A DNA stretch of 17,531 nucleotides. Source: Candidatus Saccharimonadia bacterium. GTDB lineage: Bacteria; Patescibacteriota; Saccharimonadia; Saccharimonadales; Saccharimonadaceae. The DNA lies in contig JALRDG010000075.1 in the NCBI GenBank assembly GCA_023257055.1, forward strand, positions 1-17,531, written 5' to 3'. The notes under the pieces are model-generated. The model searched no databases and was not told the DNA's origin. It saw nothing but the letters and a program-made list of their open reading frames with translations. Shown here piece after piece: positions 1-6,981 of the stretch. Made by a program: the position numbers and the translations under genes. Numbering within the stretch: position 1 is the first letter of the stretch; each line of letters opens with the position of its first letter.

Positions 1-1069
1 TACACAGGCTTCCTGACAACTCAACCGCTCCCGCAGGATACGGAAAGTCACCGCCCGCAACACTCAAACGCGATTCTACTCGACGAAATACGTCGTTGGC
101 ACGTCCGGTCGAATCAACGGTAAACTGCACGCCATCAAATCGCACAACCTGCCCGCCAGCATCCCTCAGGACGACTTGCAGTGACGAACCTTGGTAAATG
201 CCATTGATTCGCAAGTATGACACACGTGAAGCAGGCGGGATCGTTCGCACGAGATCGAGCGTCATCGTACACAGGTAGCCGCCGTTTTGATACTGTGCCG
301 GGTTACAGCGCGTGAGACGCGGCTCTGAAGGCGTATCGCGCCGTACACCCGTCAGGTCGATACCGTTCGTACCAACACGAGATGGGTACAAAAATACCGT
401 CTGCGTCACTTCACTTGCATCCAGATCGGCAACGCTAAACGACGCGTTTGGTGCAATTACCTGTGCATTCAGCAGTGCCGGGCCATTTGCCGGCCAGCTG
501 GCTTTTTTCGGTAGCGTGCCGGCCATCGTGGAGATCGTATTGAGTGCCGCCGAAGCATTTGCTGGCGTCACATTGTCTTTTTCCTGCTTGAACCAATTGA
601 TTTCAATCCGCTCGACTGCACCGGCAGCTCGCAGTGGGATCATTAAGGTCTGCCCCTCCTGAAGTTCCGCCAGGTAATCTGGTGAAGTAGTGTCAATTTT
701 TACACACGTATAGGCTTGGTTTAGTTCACGTCCACCAGCGGTGTTTGTCTGAAGAACAGTTTCACTGTTTGCGCCACCCGATTCGGTTGTAATACCGGCC
801 GCCGATACTGTATTACAGTTATTTTGGCGAATAGCCGTACACGCTGTTGCGTTCCCCTGGTTACAGGCAACGACGACACGCTTCGCATCTTCAACGCCAG
901 CTTGCGCTGAATCGTAGGCACTCTGCGACAGATCGTTGTCGGTCGATTGACGCTGCTCCTGCATCATTACACGCATAAAGCTCACCGTTACAACTGTTAA
1001 GAGTAATGCTGAAAAAATAACGACAAATAGCGATACGGCGCCTCGCTGCTGCTCTTTACTGGAAATCAT
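1..1069 (-). CDS. PilX-like minor pilin/pilus assembly protein, C-terminus beyond left edge
   Basis: Reading from the ATG at 1069 the frame stays open for 356 codons to the left edge, so the C-terminus is outside the window. The N-terminus has a short charged leader (MISSKEQQRG), then a hydrophobic segment at about residues 11-33 (AVSLFVVIFSALLLTVVTVS), followed by a long soluble domain with several Cys. A Gly-Ala junction without a Glu at +5 resembles PilX-type proteins rather than a classical major pilin. The ATG overlaps the stop of the preceding PilW-like gene as ATGA and has a strong AGGAGGGG Shine-Dalgarno sequence 5 bases upstream. Being last of four pilin-like genes after pilD fits a minor-pilin cassette that primes pilus assembly. 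The family call is from N-terminal pattern and context; the C-terminal domain is not recognised. Confidence 0.82.
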   Translation of the reverse strand, partial: MISSKEQQRGAVSLFVVIFSALLLTVVTVSFMRVMMQEQRQSTDNDLSQSAYDSAQAGVEDAKRVVVACNQGNATACTAIRQNNCNTVSAAGITTESGGANSETVLQTNTAGGRELNQAYTCVKIDTTSPDYLAELQEGQTLMIPLRAAGAVERIEINWFKQEKDNVTPANASAALNTISTMAGTLPKKASWPANGPALLNAQVIAPNASFSVADLDASEVTQTVFLYPSRVGTNGIDLTGVRRDTPSEPRLTRCNPAQYQNGGYLCTMTLDLVRTIPPASRVSYLRINGIYQGSSLQVVLRDAGGQVVRFDGVQFTVDSTGRANDVFRRVESRLSVAGGDFPYPAGAVELSGSLC

Positions 1070-1758
1070 TGTGCCCCTCCTGCTCTAATAACGGTTTCAA
1101 ATCGATTGATCGCGCAAAAATCAAAGTTCGCTTCACCACCACCTTCGGGCGGTCGGCATTGCTGGTTCGATGTGTCAATCACCGACTGGTCATTCGTCCC
1201 CACCGTAAAGGCAATATGGTACGCCGCCTGTGCCGACGCTGCATCGACAACGATAGGACTAAATGTAAACTGATGAAGTGCCATGTCAAGCGATTCTGCC
1301 TCAAGCAGATCGCTACCGGCCGCACGCGTCACCGTCGCCGGATACGCACCGCCTACCTGCGTACAATATGCACCACTGGCATCATTTACGCGGGCAAGTA
1401 CAATTGGCCTGCCATTATCCGAATAAGTGCGGGCACTATTCTCGTAAATCGCCCTGCCATAGTTCCAGATATAACTCACATGCCCCAAGCACAAACGATT
1501 AAGGTTTTGTGCACCAGCTGTCGTTTGAGCAACAAAGCGAATATCCGAATGTTTTGCCGCCCGAATATCACGCCGAAGGCTATCTGACACGTCGCGCCCC
1601 GCCTGATTGACCGACTTTATAGTTAGCCCACGGTTATAAGTATTACCGACTTGCACGGTAATTAGCGCTACGGCCATTAATAAAAATGAGACAAACGTCA
1701 TTGCGAGCATCAGCTCGATAATCGTAAAACCAGCTCGAATGGAGTGTTTATGGCTCAT
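1066..1758 (-). CDS. PilW/GspJ-like minor pilin (prepilin N-terminus)
   Basis: A 230-residue protein with a classical type III signal: basic leader ending in Gly10, then FTIIE with Glu15 at mature position +5, and a hydrophobic helix to about residue 33. PilD should cleave after Gly10. The helix continues amphipathically (NTYNRGLTIKSVNQAGRD) as in pilin spines, and the C-terminal domain has four Cys, including QQC and DFC near the end, suggesting disulfides. Its start lies 11 bases inside the end of the PilV-like gene and its stop forms ATGA with the PilX-like start, so translation is probably coupled. Size and position in the cassette suggest PilW or GspJ type, but globular domains of minor pilins diverge and I rely on order and length. 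Confidence 0.85.
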   Translation of the reverse strand: MSHKHSIRAGFTIIELMLAMTFVSFLLMAVALITVQVGNTYNRGLTIKSVNQAGRDVSDSLRRDIRAAKHSDIRFVAQTTAGAQNLNRLCLGHVSYIWNYGRAIYENSARTYSDNGRPIVLARVNDASGAYCTQVGGAYPATVTRAAGSDLLEAESLDMALHQFTFSPIVVDAASAQAAYHIAFTVGTNDQSVIDTSNQQCRPPEGGGEANFDFCAINRFETVIRAGGAQ

Positions 1759-2362
1759 ATAACCTCACAATTGTTCCTAATGTCATCGGTCGGGCGTCAC
1801 CGACACTTTCCCAGCAGGCACGAATATATAAGTCATACGCAACCACACCGGTAGCCGGGTTACTTGGTGGAATGCGCACCGCCTGCACCCACAGACCTTC
1901 AGCTGCTAGTGGCCTCGACACTACATCCCGATTCACATCGACGCGACTATACACCACGGCAGCCGGTACGGTAGAAAACTGCTCAACTGCCAGTGTTGTT
2001 GCACCAGGTGATGTACGTGCTACCACGAACGAGCGCGGCATTGCTGTCGGACAGTCGGTCGGGTTATCAAGTGCCGGTACTGAACCAGAAGTATACGCAT
2101 TGCCCGTCACCCTGCTCCATTGAGCGCCTGGTCCATCTGTTCGGGCAGGGTCATTAACGTAGGCGCTATGAATCATGCGCAGTAAATCAGCCTGTGTATC
2201 AATTTGCTGACGAACGAGCGTTACCTCTAAACTACGCTGCGCCATGGCCGAGCCTTTATTCATCAACATGAGCGCACCAACGGCTATCATGCTAAATATC
2301 GTAATAGCAACCAAAACCTCAATGATGGTGTCGCCACGCTGACGGACATGATGAGTCGTCAT
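1748..2362 (-). CDS. PilV/GspI-like minor pilin (prepilin N-terminus, Gly-Asp cleavage site)
   Basis: A 204-residue pilin-like protein. The leader is MTTHHVRQRG, followed by DTIIEVLVAITIFSMIAVGA: Gly10 gives the PilD site, Glu15 is mature +5, and the helix runs to about residue 33. The mature +1 residue is Asp rather than the usual Phe, which I have seen as a variant (GDTIIEVL) in minor pilins of Patescibacteria. The rest is a small beta-rich domain with two Cys (DCPTAM and RACWES) that could pair. Its ATG overlaps the stop of the GspH-like gene by one base (TAATG) and its end overlaps the PilW-like start. PilV or GspI is the best family fit from order and length; not certain. Confidence 0.85.
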   Translation of the reverse strand: MTTHHVRQRGDTIIEVLVAITIFSMIAVGALMLMNKGSAMAQRSLEVTLVRQQIDTQADLLRMIHSAYVNDPARTDGPGAQWSRVTGNAYTSGSVPALDNPTDCPTAMPRSFVVARTSPGATTLAVEQFSTVPAAVVYSRVDVNRDVVSRPLAAEGLWVQAVRIPPSNPATGVVAYDLYIRACWESVGDARPMTLGTIVRLYEP

Positions 2363-3138
2363 TAACAGACACCTCCGGTCAATAATTTCACGCTTGATGC
2401 GCCAGAAGCATTGCGAAGAATCCGTACACCAAGCTCCTGCCCGGTAAACAATCCTTCCGGATTCACACAGGCGGTCACTTCGGACTGGCCACCAATCATC
2501 GAATAGAGCGTAGTACTATTTGCCACCTGTGGTACTAACGTTGTCCCTTGCTGAACATATGTGCGCATCATACCGCTATACGGCGAGCGGACAATGAGTA
2601 ATCGAAATTGCAGTGGCGAGCCATTCGGGGCGACAATTGAAGTCTGCCATTCTAAATCATACTGACCTCGTGCCGTCGTACCACTTGCCGTTGTTGGGGC
2701 TAGCACAAGCCGAGAACGACGCAGTGCATCTTCATCTGAAGTCGGCAGAACGGCATCACGCATCGGATCGACGGTCGCGAATACCGGTTGCGTGGTAACC
2801 GTGCGACTTGGATTACCACTTACCTCGACTAAGCGGCCGGCAATCGTACAGTCGCTCGTTCCACGTGATTGTGCCACCCCGCCAGAGACTGACGTATCGA
2901 CGACGCTACCGTTCAGGTTACAGCGCAGCTGACTGCCAGAGCGATCATTCTGAATGTTGAGTGCATTACTATACTCAGCCTGCATCTGGGTATACAGCGT
3001 GCGGACACTATCTTGATAACGCTGATTATTGAGCGCTGCCGAAGCGGACGCTAAAACACCAATGCCAAGTAAGCCACTTACCGCCAGAAACAGTGTGACC
3101 TCAATAACCGTAAAGCCGCTCGTGTTGAACCGTGCCAT
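2362..3138 (-). CDS. GspH/FimT-like minor pilin (prepilin N-terminus)
   Basis: A 258-residue protein starting MARFNTSG then FTVIEVTLFLAVSGLLGIGV: cleavage after Gly8, Glu13 at mature +5, hydrophobic helix to about residue 32. The globular part is long for a minor pilin and has four Cys (LRC, SDC, TAC and the C-terminal GGVC), suggesting two disulfides. It opens the minor-pilin cassette and follows pilD after 25 bases. The ATG at 3138 has no visible Shine-Dalgarno sequence; instead a TGCTATAAT box lies 8 bases upstream inside a small hairpin, so a leaderless start is possible. Family type (GspH or FimT) is inferred from being first in a pilin, PilV, PilW, PilX order. Confidence 0.85.
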   Translation of the reverse strand: MARFNTSGFTVIEVTLFLAVSGLLGIGVLASASAALNNQRYQDSVRTLYTQMQAEYSNALNIQNDRSGSQLRCNLNGSVVDTSVSGGVAQSRGTSDCTIAGRLVEVSGNPSRTVTTQPVFATVDPMRDAVLPTSDEDALRRSRLVLAPTTASGTTARGQYDLEWQTSIVAPNGSPLQFRLLIVRSPYSGMMRTYVQQGTTLVPQVANSTTLYSMIGGQSEVTACVNPEGLFTGQELGVRILRNASGASSVKLLTGGVC

Positions 3139-3157
3139 GTGCTGTTATTATAGCACA
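3138..3157 (-). promoter_or_regulatory. Extended -10 box in a hairpin just before the GspH-like gene
   Basis: The inverted repeat TGTGCT / AGCACA (arms 3138-3143 and 3152-3157, 8-base loop) ends on the first base of the start codon. On the minus strand it contains TGCTATAAT, an extended -10 (TGnTATAAT; TATAAT at 3147-3152), with no recognisable -35. The TATAAT ends 8 bases before the ATG, so a transcript from it would begin at or next to the start codon. Promoter function is inferred. Confidence 0.45.
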
Positions 3158-3163
3158 AGCATT

Positions 3164-4072
3164 TTACGGCAGCGTAGTAAATGACATATTAAATAGGTCA
3201 AGATACCAGCTTGTCAGTGCCGAGCCAAAAAACAGCGCCAGTACGGTGGCAATTATCAAAAATGGTCCAAATGGTACCCGGCTATTGCGACCTATCCGCC
3301 CACGTAGCATACCTGGCAAAACCACCGCAAGCGCCAGTACGTTTGCAAGAAATAGCGCCACGAAAGCCAGGAGCCAATCACCTAACACAAAGGCTAGTCC
3401 GAGGCCAAGCTTGACGTCGCCAAATCCAATCCACTGCCCCTTGGAAACTCGGTGCAGGATAAGGTAAATGCCACTCAAGATCGCGACCGCACCAGCGAGC
3501 GAGTAGATGGCCCCTACGGCATCTGTAGCAGTGGCAATTCGTAGCCCGGCAAACACGGCACTTGCTGCGATAAACGGCCACATAATACGATCTGGCAACA
3601 GGAACCATTTTGTATCGTAGGCACACAGGATAATCAATTGTACGAGGATAATTAGCCATAATCCAAAGCTCACTTCATCAAAATAGCCAGCTGCTGAGAA
3701 GTCCCACAGCAGGAACGAGCCGACAAACGCCACGGCCGTGATAATTTCCATCAAGGGCTCAAAGTTGCCAATTGACTTTCGGCAGTACCGACACTTCCCA
3801 CCTAAACTCAGCCAGCTACCTAGCGGTAATAAATCATACCAGCGTAGTACGTGATGGCAATGCAGGCACTGTGAGCGATCTTCGGTTGTTTTTTTATGAA
3901 GCAGTGGCTGCAGGCGCTTGTATTCTGCAGCGTCTACTTCTTCATTCGCCTGCTTGTCCTCATCGAGCTGACGCGCCCGGAGCCGCCAAACAGTTGCTCC
4001 GGCAAAACTGCCCATACATAACCCCAAAAAGCCAAGAAAAACCACAAGTGCTATTGTCATATGCATAAGCAT
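3164..4072 (-). CDS. pilD: PilD prepilin peptidase / N-methyltransferase
   Basis: PilD (A24 aspartic peptidase family) is the membrane enzyme that cleaves prepilin leaders after Gly and N-methylates the new N-terminus. Seen here (302 residues): an N-terminal TM with GSFAGATVWR; a cytoplasmic loop with two CxxC pairs (Cys69, Cys72, Cys94, Cys97) that should bind zinc; then several TM segments with the two catalytic aspartates in AYDTKW (Asp153) and GFGDVKL (Asp219), and the late PFGPFL motif near 267. A charged stretch of about 30 residues separates the first TM from the zinc loop (about 31-66). It stands between the pilA terminator and the minor-pilin genes and serves all pilins here. ATGs at residues 1, 3 and 5 are possible starts; none has a clear Shine-Dalgarno sequence. 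Confidence 0.95.
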   Translation of the reverse strand: MLMHMTIALVVFLGFLGLCMGSFAGATVWRLRARQLDEDKQANEEVDAAEYKRLQPLLHKKTTEDRSQCLHCHHVLRWYDLLPLGSWLSLGGKCRYCRKSIGNFEPLMEIITAVAFVGSFLLWDFSAAGYFDEVSFGLWLIILVQLIILCAYDTKWFLLPDRIMWPFIAASAVFAGLRIATATDAVGAIYSLAGAVAILSGIYLILHRVSKGQWIGFGDVKLGLGLAFVLGDWLLAFVALFLANVLALAVVLPGMLRGRIGRNSRVPFGPFLIIATVLALFFGSALTSWYLDLFNMSFTTLP

Positions 4073-4088
4073 ATCAGAAACGGTCTAT

Positions 4089-4121
4089 AAAAAACAGCAG
4101 CCCGCTTGCTGCGAGCTGCTG
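4089..4121 (-). terminator. Intrinsic terminator after pilA, upstream of pilD
   Basis: On the minus strand CAGCAGCTCGC, loop AGCAA, GCGGGCTGCTG forms an 11-bp stem with one wobble pair, followed by six T (plus-strand A tract 4089-4094). It begins 18 bases after the pilA stop and ends 16 bases before the pilD ATG. It should end most pilA transcripts and let only read-through reach pilD and the minor pilins. Confidence 0.9.
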
Positions 4122-4139
4122 CAATCAAGAGACAGAGAC

Positions 4140-4583
4140 TTAGACGTCTTGGCAGAAGATAGCGTTCGTGCCACCAGCTTCAAGCACCACACGGACAACT
4201 GCTTGTCGGCGAGATGCACCGGTTGCTGTAACTGCACCACCAGTTGCACACTTAACGCCGGTATGAACAACGATTGTGTTTGCGGTTGGAGCTGTCGTTG
4301 ATGCGACAACCGACAATTCAGTATTTTTGTCATACTGCGAAAGATTATCAACATACTGACGCAGCTGCGGAGTCGTTGGCAACGTGCCACGATTGTTTGA
4401 TGCGTATGAACTAACAGCCGAACCGACGACACCGACGTCGCTACGACGTGCTTGGTCGCGCTGGCTACGCTGTAGAGCTGGCAATGCGATGAATACCATC
4501 AAGAAAATCAATCCGGCGATCGCTAGCACGAGCACGACTTCGATAATCGAGAATCCTTTTTGGTTTGTTTTTGCTACGTTCAT
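4140..4583 (-). CDS. pilA: Major type IV pilin candidate (PilA)
   Basis: A 147-residue prepilin: leader MNVAKTNQKG, cleavage after Gly10, mature N-terminus FSIIE with Glu15 at +5, hydrophobic spine to about residue 35, then an amphipathic helix and a compact globular domain. Cys112 and Cys144 flank the C-terminal region and probably form the D-region disulfide typical of pilins. Evidence that this is the major subunit: it is the smallest pilin here, has a private promoter (4644-4672), an AAAGGTGG Shine-Dalgarno sequence (minus strand, about 4594-4601), and its own strong terminator, all fitting high expression. It sits between pilC and pilD. It could be a pseudopilin instead, but with PilT present a true pilus is more likely. 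Confidence 0.9.
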   Translation of the reverse strand: MNVAKTNQKGFSIIEVVLVLAIAGLIFLMVFIALPALQRSQRDQARRSDVGVVGSAVSSYASNNRGTLPTTPQLRQYVDNLSQYDKNTELSVVASTTAPTANTIVVHTGVKCATGGAVTATGASRRQAVVRVVLEAGGTNAIFCQDV

Positions 4584-4643
4584 AAAATCTTTTCCACCTT
4601 TCTATGAACAATTGTTTTTATGTGCGTCTAAACGCTTAGGCTT

Positions 4644-4672
4644 ATCATAGCGCGTGTTGTTTGTTTTGTCTA
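4644..4672 (-). promoter_or_regulatory. Sigma70-like promoter of pilA
   Basis: On the minus strand TAGACA (4667-4672), a 17-base spacer and TATGAT (4644-4649) form a good sigma70-like promoter in the gap after pilC. The expected start near 4637 would give a leader of about 54 bases carrying the pilA Shine-Dalgarno sequence. No terminator is seen between pilC and this promoter, so operon read-through adds to it. Confidence 0.75.
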
Positions 4673-4681
4673 GTAAATTGC

Positions 4682-5893
4682 CTAGACGTTAATACTATTG
4701 ACCAAGCCGTAAATCGGAAACAGAATAGCCCCCACCATACCGCCAGCCACAATTGCCAGCACTACCATCAGAATTGGCTCGATGGCTGTCGAGATCGCTC
4801 GAATTTCTTCATCAAGCTCATCTTCGTATACCTGCGCGGTCTTGCCCATCATCTCATCAATGCGACCAGATTGTTCGCCAATCTTAATCATTTGCGGCAC
4901 CATAATCAAAATGTAGTTTTCCGACTGCAATGAGGCCGAAAGCGCTTTACCGCCCTTCACCTTCTCGGCGGCGCGATCAATACTTTCGCTAATGTGGACA
5001 TTATTAACTGAATCAGAGCTAATTCTCAACATATCGAGCATCGCCACACCTGTCGAAAGAAGCGTCTGACCAGTACGAGTAAATCGCGCCATGTACAGCT
5101 TACGGAACATCTTACTAAATAGCGGCACGTTCAGTTTAAATGCATCCACCATACGGATACCGTTCTCGGTTTTGATGTACTGCTTAGCAAAATAGATAAC
5201 TATTCCCATTGCAATAAGAATAGCCCACCAGAATCGCAGGATAAGATCAGCAGCAGTGACCATTATTTGCGTCAAAAATGGCAGCGATCGGTTAAGGTCG
5301 TTATAGAGGTTTTCTACCTGCGGCACTACCGTAAGAAGCATGAATAAAACGACACCCATAATGACGAACAGCACGATGAACGGATACACCAGAGCACCGC
5401 GGATTTTACTCATCATGGCGGCATCTTTTTCTTGCTGGGCAGCGACGCGCTTTAAGGCTTCGTCAAGCGTACCAGACGCTTCACCAGCAGCTACCAGTGC
5501 CAAAAACACTTTATCAAACACTTCCGGATGCTTACCGAAGGATTCCGACAATTGCCGCCCACCTTCGACATCTGCAATAATCTCTTGAATGATATTTTGC
5601 AAACGTTTGTTTGAAGTTTGTTCAAGCACCGTACGAATACTTTGGCTAAGCGGCAGACCGGCACCAATCAGCGTCGCGAGCTGACGAGTAAAGACAATCT
5701 TATCTTTTGTACTGATACGGCCCGTTAGGCGCTCAATGACATTCCCGTTCTCGTCCTCTTCATGGATTTCAAGCGGTATGAACCCCTGCTCTACTAGCAA
5801 CTTAGCAGCAGCATTTTCCGACTCTGCCTGAACAATAGATTTTACAATCTTGTTGCTGGAATTATCACGAGCTTCATATTCAAACTTTTTCAC
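4682..5893 (-). CDS. pilC: PilC inner-membrane T4P platform protein
   Basis: PilC (GspF/T2SSF family) is the polytopic core that couples the PilB and PilT motors to pilin insertion and extraction. The 403 residues show the family's two repeated cytoplasmic domains: about 66-190 with AAGEASGTLDEAL (135-147), and about 268-395 with the matching KIGEQSGRIDEMM (337-349). TM segments are visible at about 169-190, 216-235 and 371-396. Length is normal for PilC. The start is GTG at 5893 (MKKFEYEARD as initiated), 4 bases after the pilT stop, with AGGC a few bases upstream; the sequence from the first residue is conserved PilC N-terminus (FEYEARD), which supports this start. Confidence 0.96.
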   Translation of the reverse strand: MKKFEYEARDNSSNKIVKSIVQAESENAAAKLLVEQGFIPLEIHEEDENGNVIERLTGRISTKDKIVFTRQLATLIGAGLPLSQSIRTVLEQTSNKRLQNIIQEIIADVEGGRQLSESFGKHPEVFDKVFLALVAAGEASGTLDEALKRVAAQQEKDAAMMSKIRGALVYPFIVLFVIMGVVLFMLLTVVPQVENLYNDLNRSLPFLTQIMVTAADLILRFWWAILIAMGIVIYFAKQYIKTENGIRMVDAFKLNVPLFSKMFRKLYMARFTRTGQTLLSTGVAMLDMLRISSDSVNNVHISESIDRAAEKVKGGKALSASLQSENYILIMVPQMIKIGEQSGRIDEMMGKTAQVYEDELDEEIRAISTAIEPILMVVLAIVAGGMVGAILFPIYGLVNSINV

Positions 5894-5897
5894 CTGA

Positions 5898-6968
5898 TTA
5901 GCCTCGCATTAACCGTTCGAATTCAGTAAGGTCAACGGCAAATTCTCGGGCAGCGTCGTAGGTAACCGTACCGGCTTGTACCAAGCTAACGAGCGTGCGG
6001 TCCATGGTCTGCATTCCTTGGTCGGCACCCGTTTGAATAACAGCATCAAGCTGGTGCGACTTACCTTCGCGAATGATATTACGGACGGCTGGATTAGCAA
6101 TCAATACTTCGGCTGCTACCACGCGACCGCCACCAATTGCCGGCACGAGGCGTTGTGAACAGATAGCCATCAGAATGTTCGACAGCTGGGCACGAATCTG
6201 TGGCTGCTGGTGCGGCGGGAAGACGTCGATCATACGATCGATTGACTGCGCCGCCGAGTTGGTGTGCAGAGTCGCAAACACCAAGTGTCCGGTTTCGGCA
6301 ATCGTAATCGCCGCCGAAATTGTCTCCAAGTCTCGCATCTCACCAATCAGTACAACATCAGGGTCTTGGCGAAGGCTTGAACGTAGTGCCGCCGAGAAGC
6401 TATAGGTGTCGTAGTGAACTTCACGCTGTACAACAACCGATTTCTTTGATTTATGCGTAAACTCAATCGGATCTTCGATGGTAATAATATGGTTCGAGCG
6501 TTCGGTATTAATCTTGTCGACCAGCGCAGCTAACGTGGTTGACTTACCAGAACCAGTTGGTCCTGTTACTAGTACTAGTCCTCGTGGATAGTCGGCAAAA
6601 TTCATCACTACATTCGGCATACCAAGTTCGGTCACCGATTTAATTTCGTTTGGAATAAGACGGAGTGCTGCCGCCAAGTTACCGCGCTCGTGAAAGGCAT
6701 TCACACGGAAGCGACCAAGCGTACCAAAGGCAAAGGAGAAGTCGAATTCTTTATCTTTCATCAAGATTTGCTGCTGGTCTTGGTCAAGAATGGCAAATAC
6801 CAGCGTCTCCACCTGTGCCTCGTCCAAAGGGTCAAAACCACCGACGGGCACGAGTGAGCCGTCGACACGCAGCATTGGTGGCAACCCTACCTGGATATGC
6901 AAGTCGGACGCACGCTTACGCACCACCTCTTCGAGTAGTACTTCGATTCGTAATTCTTGATTATTCAT
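5898..6968 (-). CDS. pilT: PilT retraction ATPase
   Basis: PilT is the hexameric cytoplasmic ATPase that disassembles the pilus, driving retraction, twitching and DNA uptake. The 356 residues carry the PAS-like N-terminal domain (ASDLHIQVG near 20), Walker A GPTGSGKST (136-144), Asp box ITIEDPIEF, Walker B DPDVVLIGEMRD (202-213), His box TGHLVFATLHTNSA (226-239) and the PilT signature AVRNIIREGK (294-303), which separates retraction from extension ATPases. Length matches the family. The ATG at 6968 is preceded by AAGGGGTGAG as Shine-Dalgarno sequence and lies 13 bases after the pilB stop. With PilB present, this supports a dynamic T4P rather than a type II secretion system. Confidence 0.97.
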   Translation of the reverse strand: MNNQELRIEVLLEEVVRKRASDLHIQVGLPPMLRVDGSLVPVGGFDPLDEAQVETLVFAILDQDQQQILMKDKEFDFSFAFGTLGRFRVNAFHERGNLAAALRLIPNEIKSVTELGMPNVVMNFADYPRGLVLVTGPTGSGKSTTLAALVDKINTERSNHIITIEDPIEFTHKSKKSVVVQREVHYDTYSFSAALRSSLRQDPDVVLIGEMRDLETISAAITIAETGHLVFATLHTNSAAQSIDRMIDVFPPHQQPQIRAQLSNILMAICSQRLVPAIGGGRVVAAEVLIANPAVRNIIREGKSHQLDAVIQTGADQGMQTMDRTLVSLVQAGTVTYDAAREFAVDLTEFERLMRG

Positions 6969-6981
6969 TGCTCACCCCTTT

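Noticed and set aside
721..921. Minus-strand ORF of 66 codons near the left end
   Set aside because: It is out of frame inside the open PilX-like gene, which covers the whole stretch.
1069..1587. Plus-strand ORF of 172 codons antisense to the PilW-like gene
   Set aside because: Composition is Arg/Cys-rich as in antisense shadows, no RBS, and the opposite strand encodes a clear prepilin.
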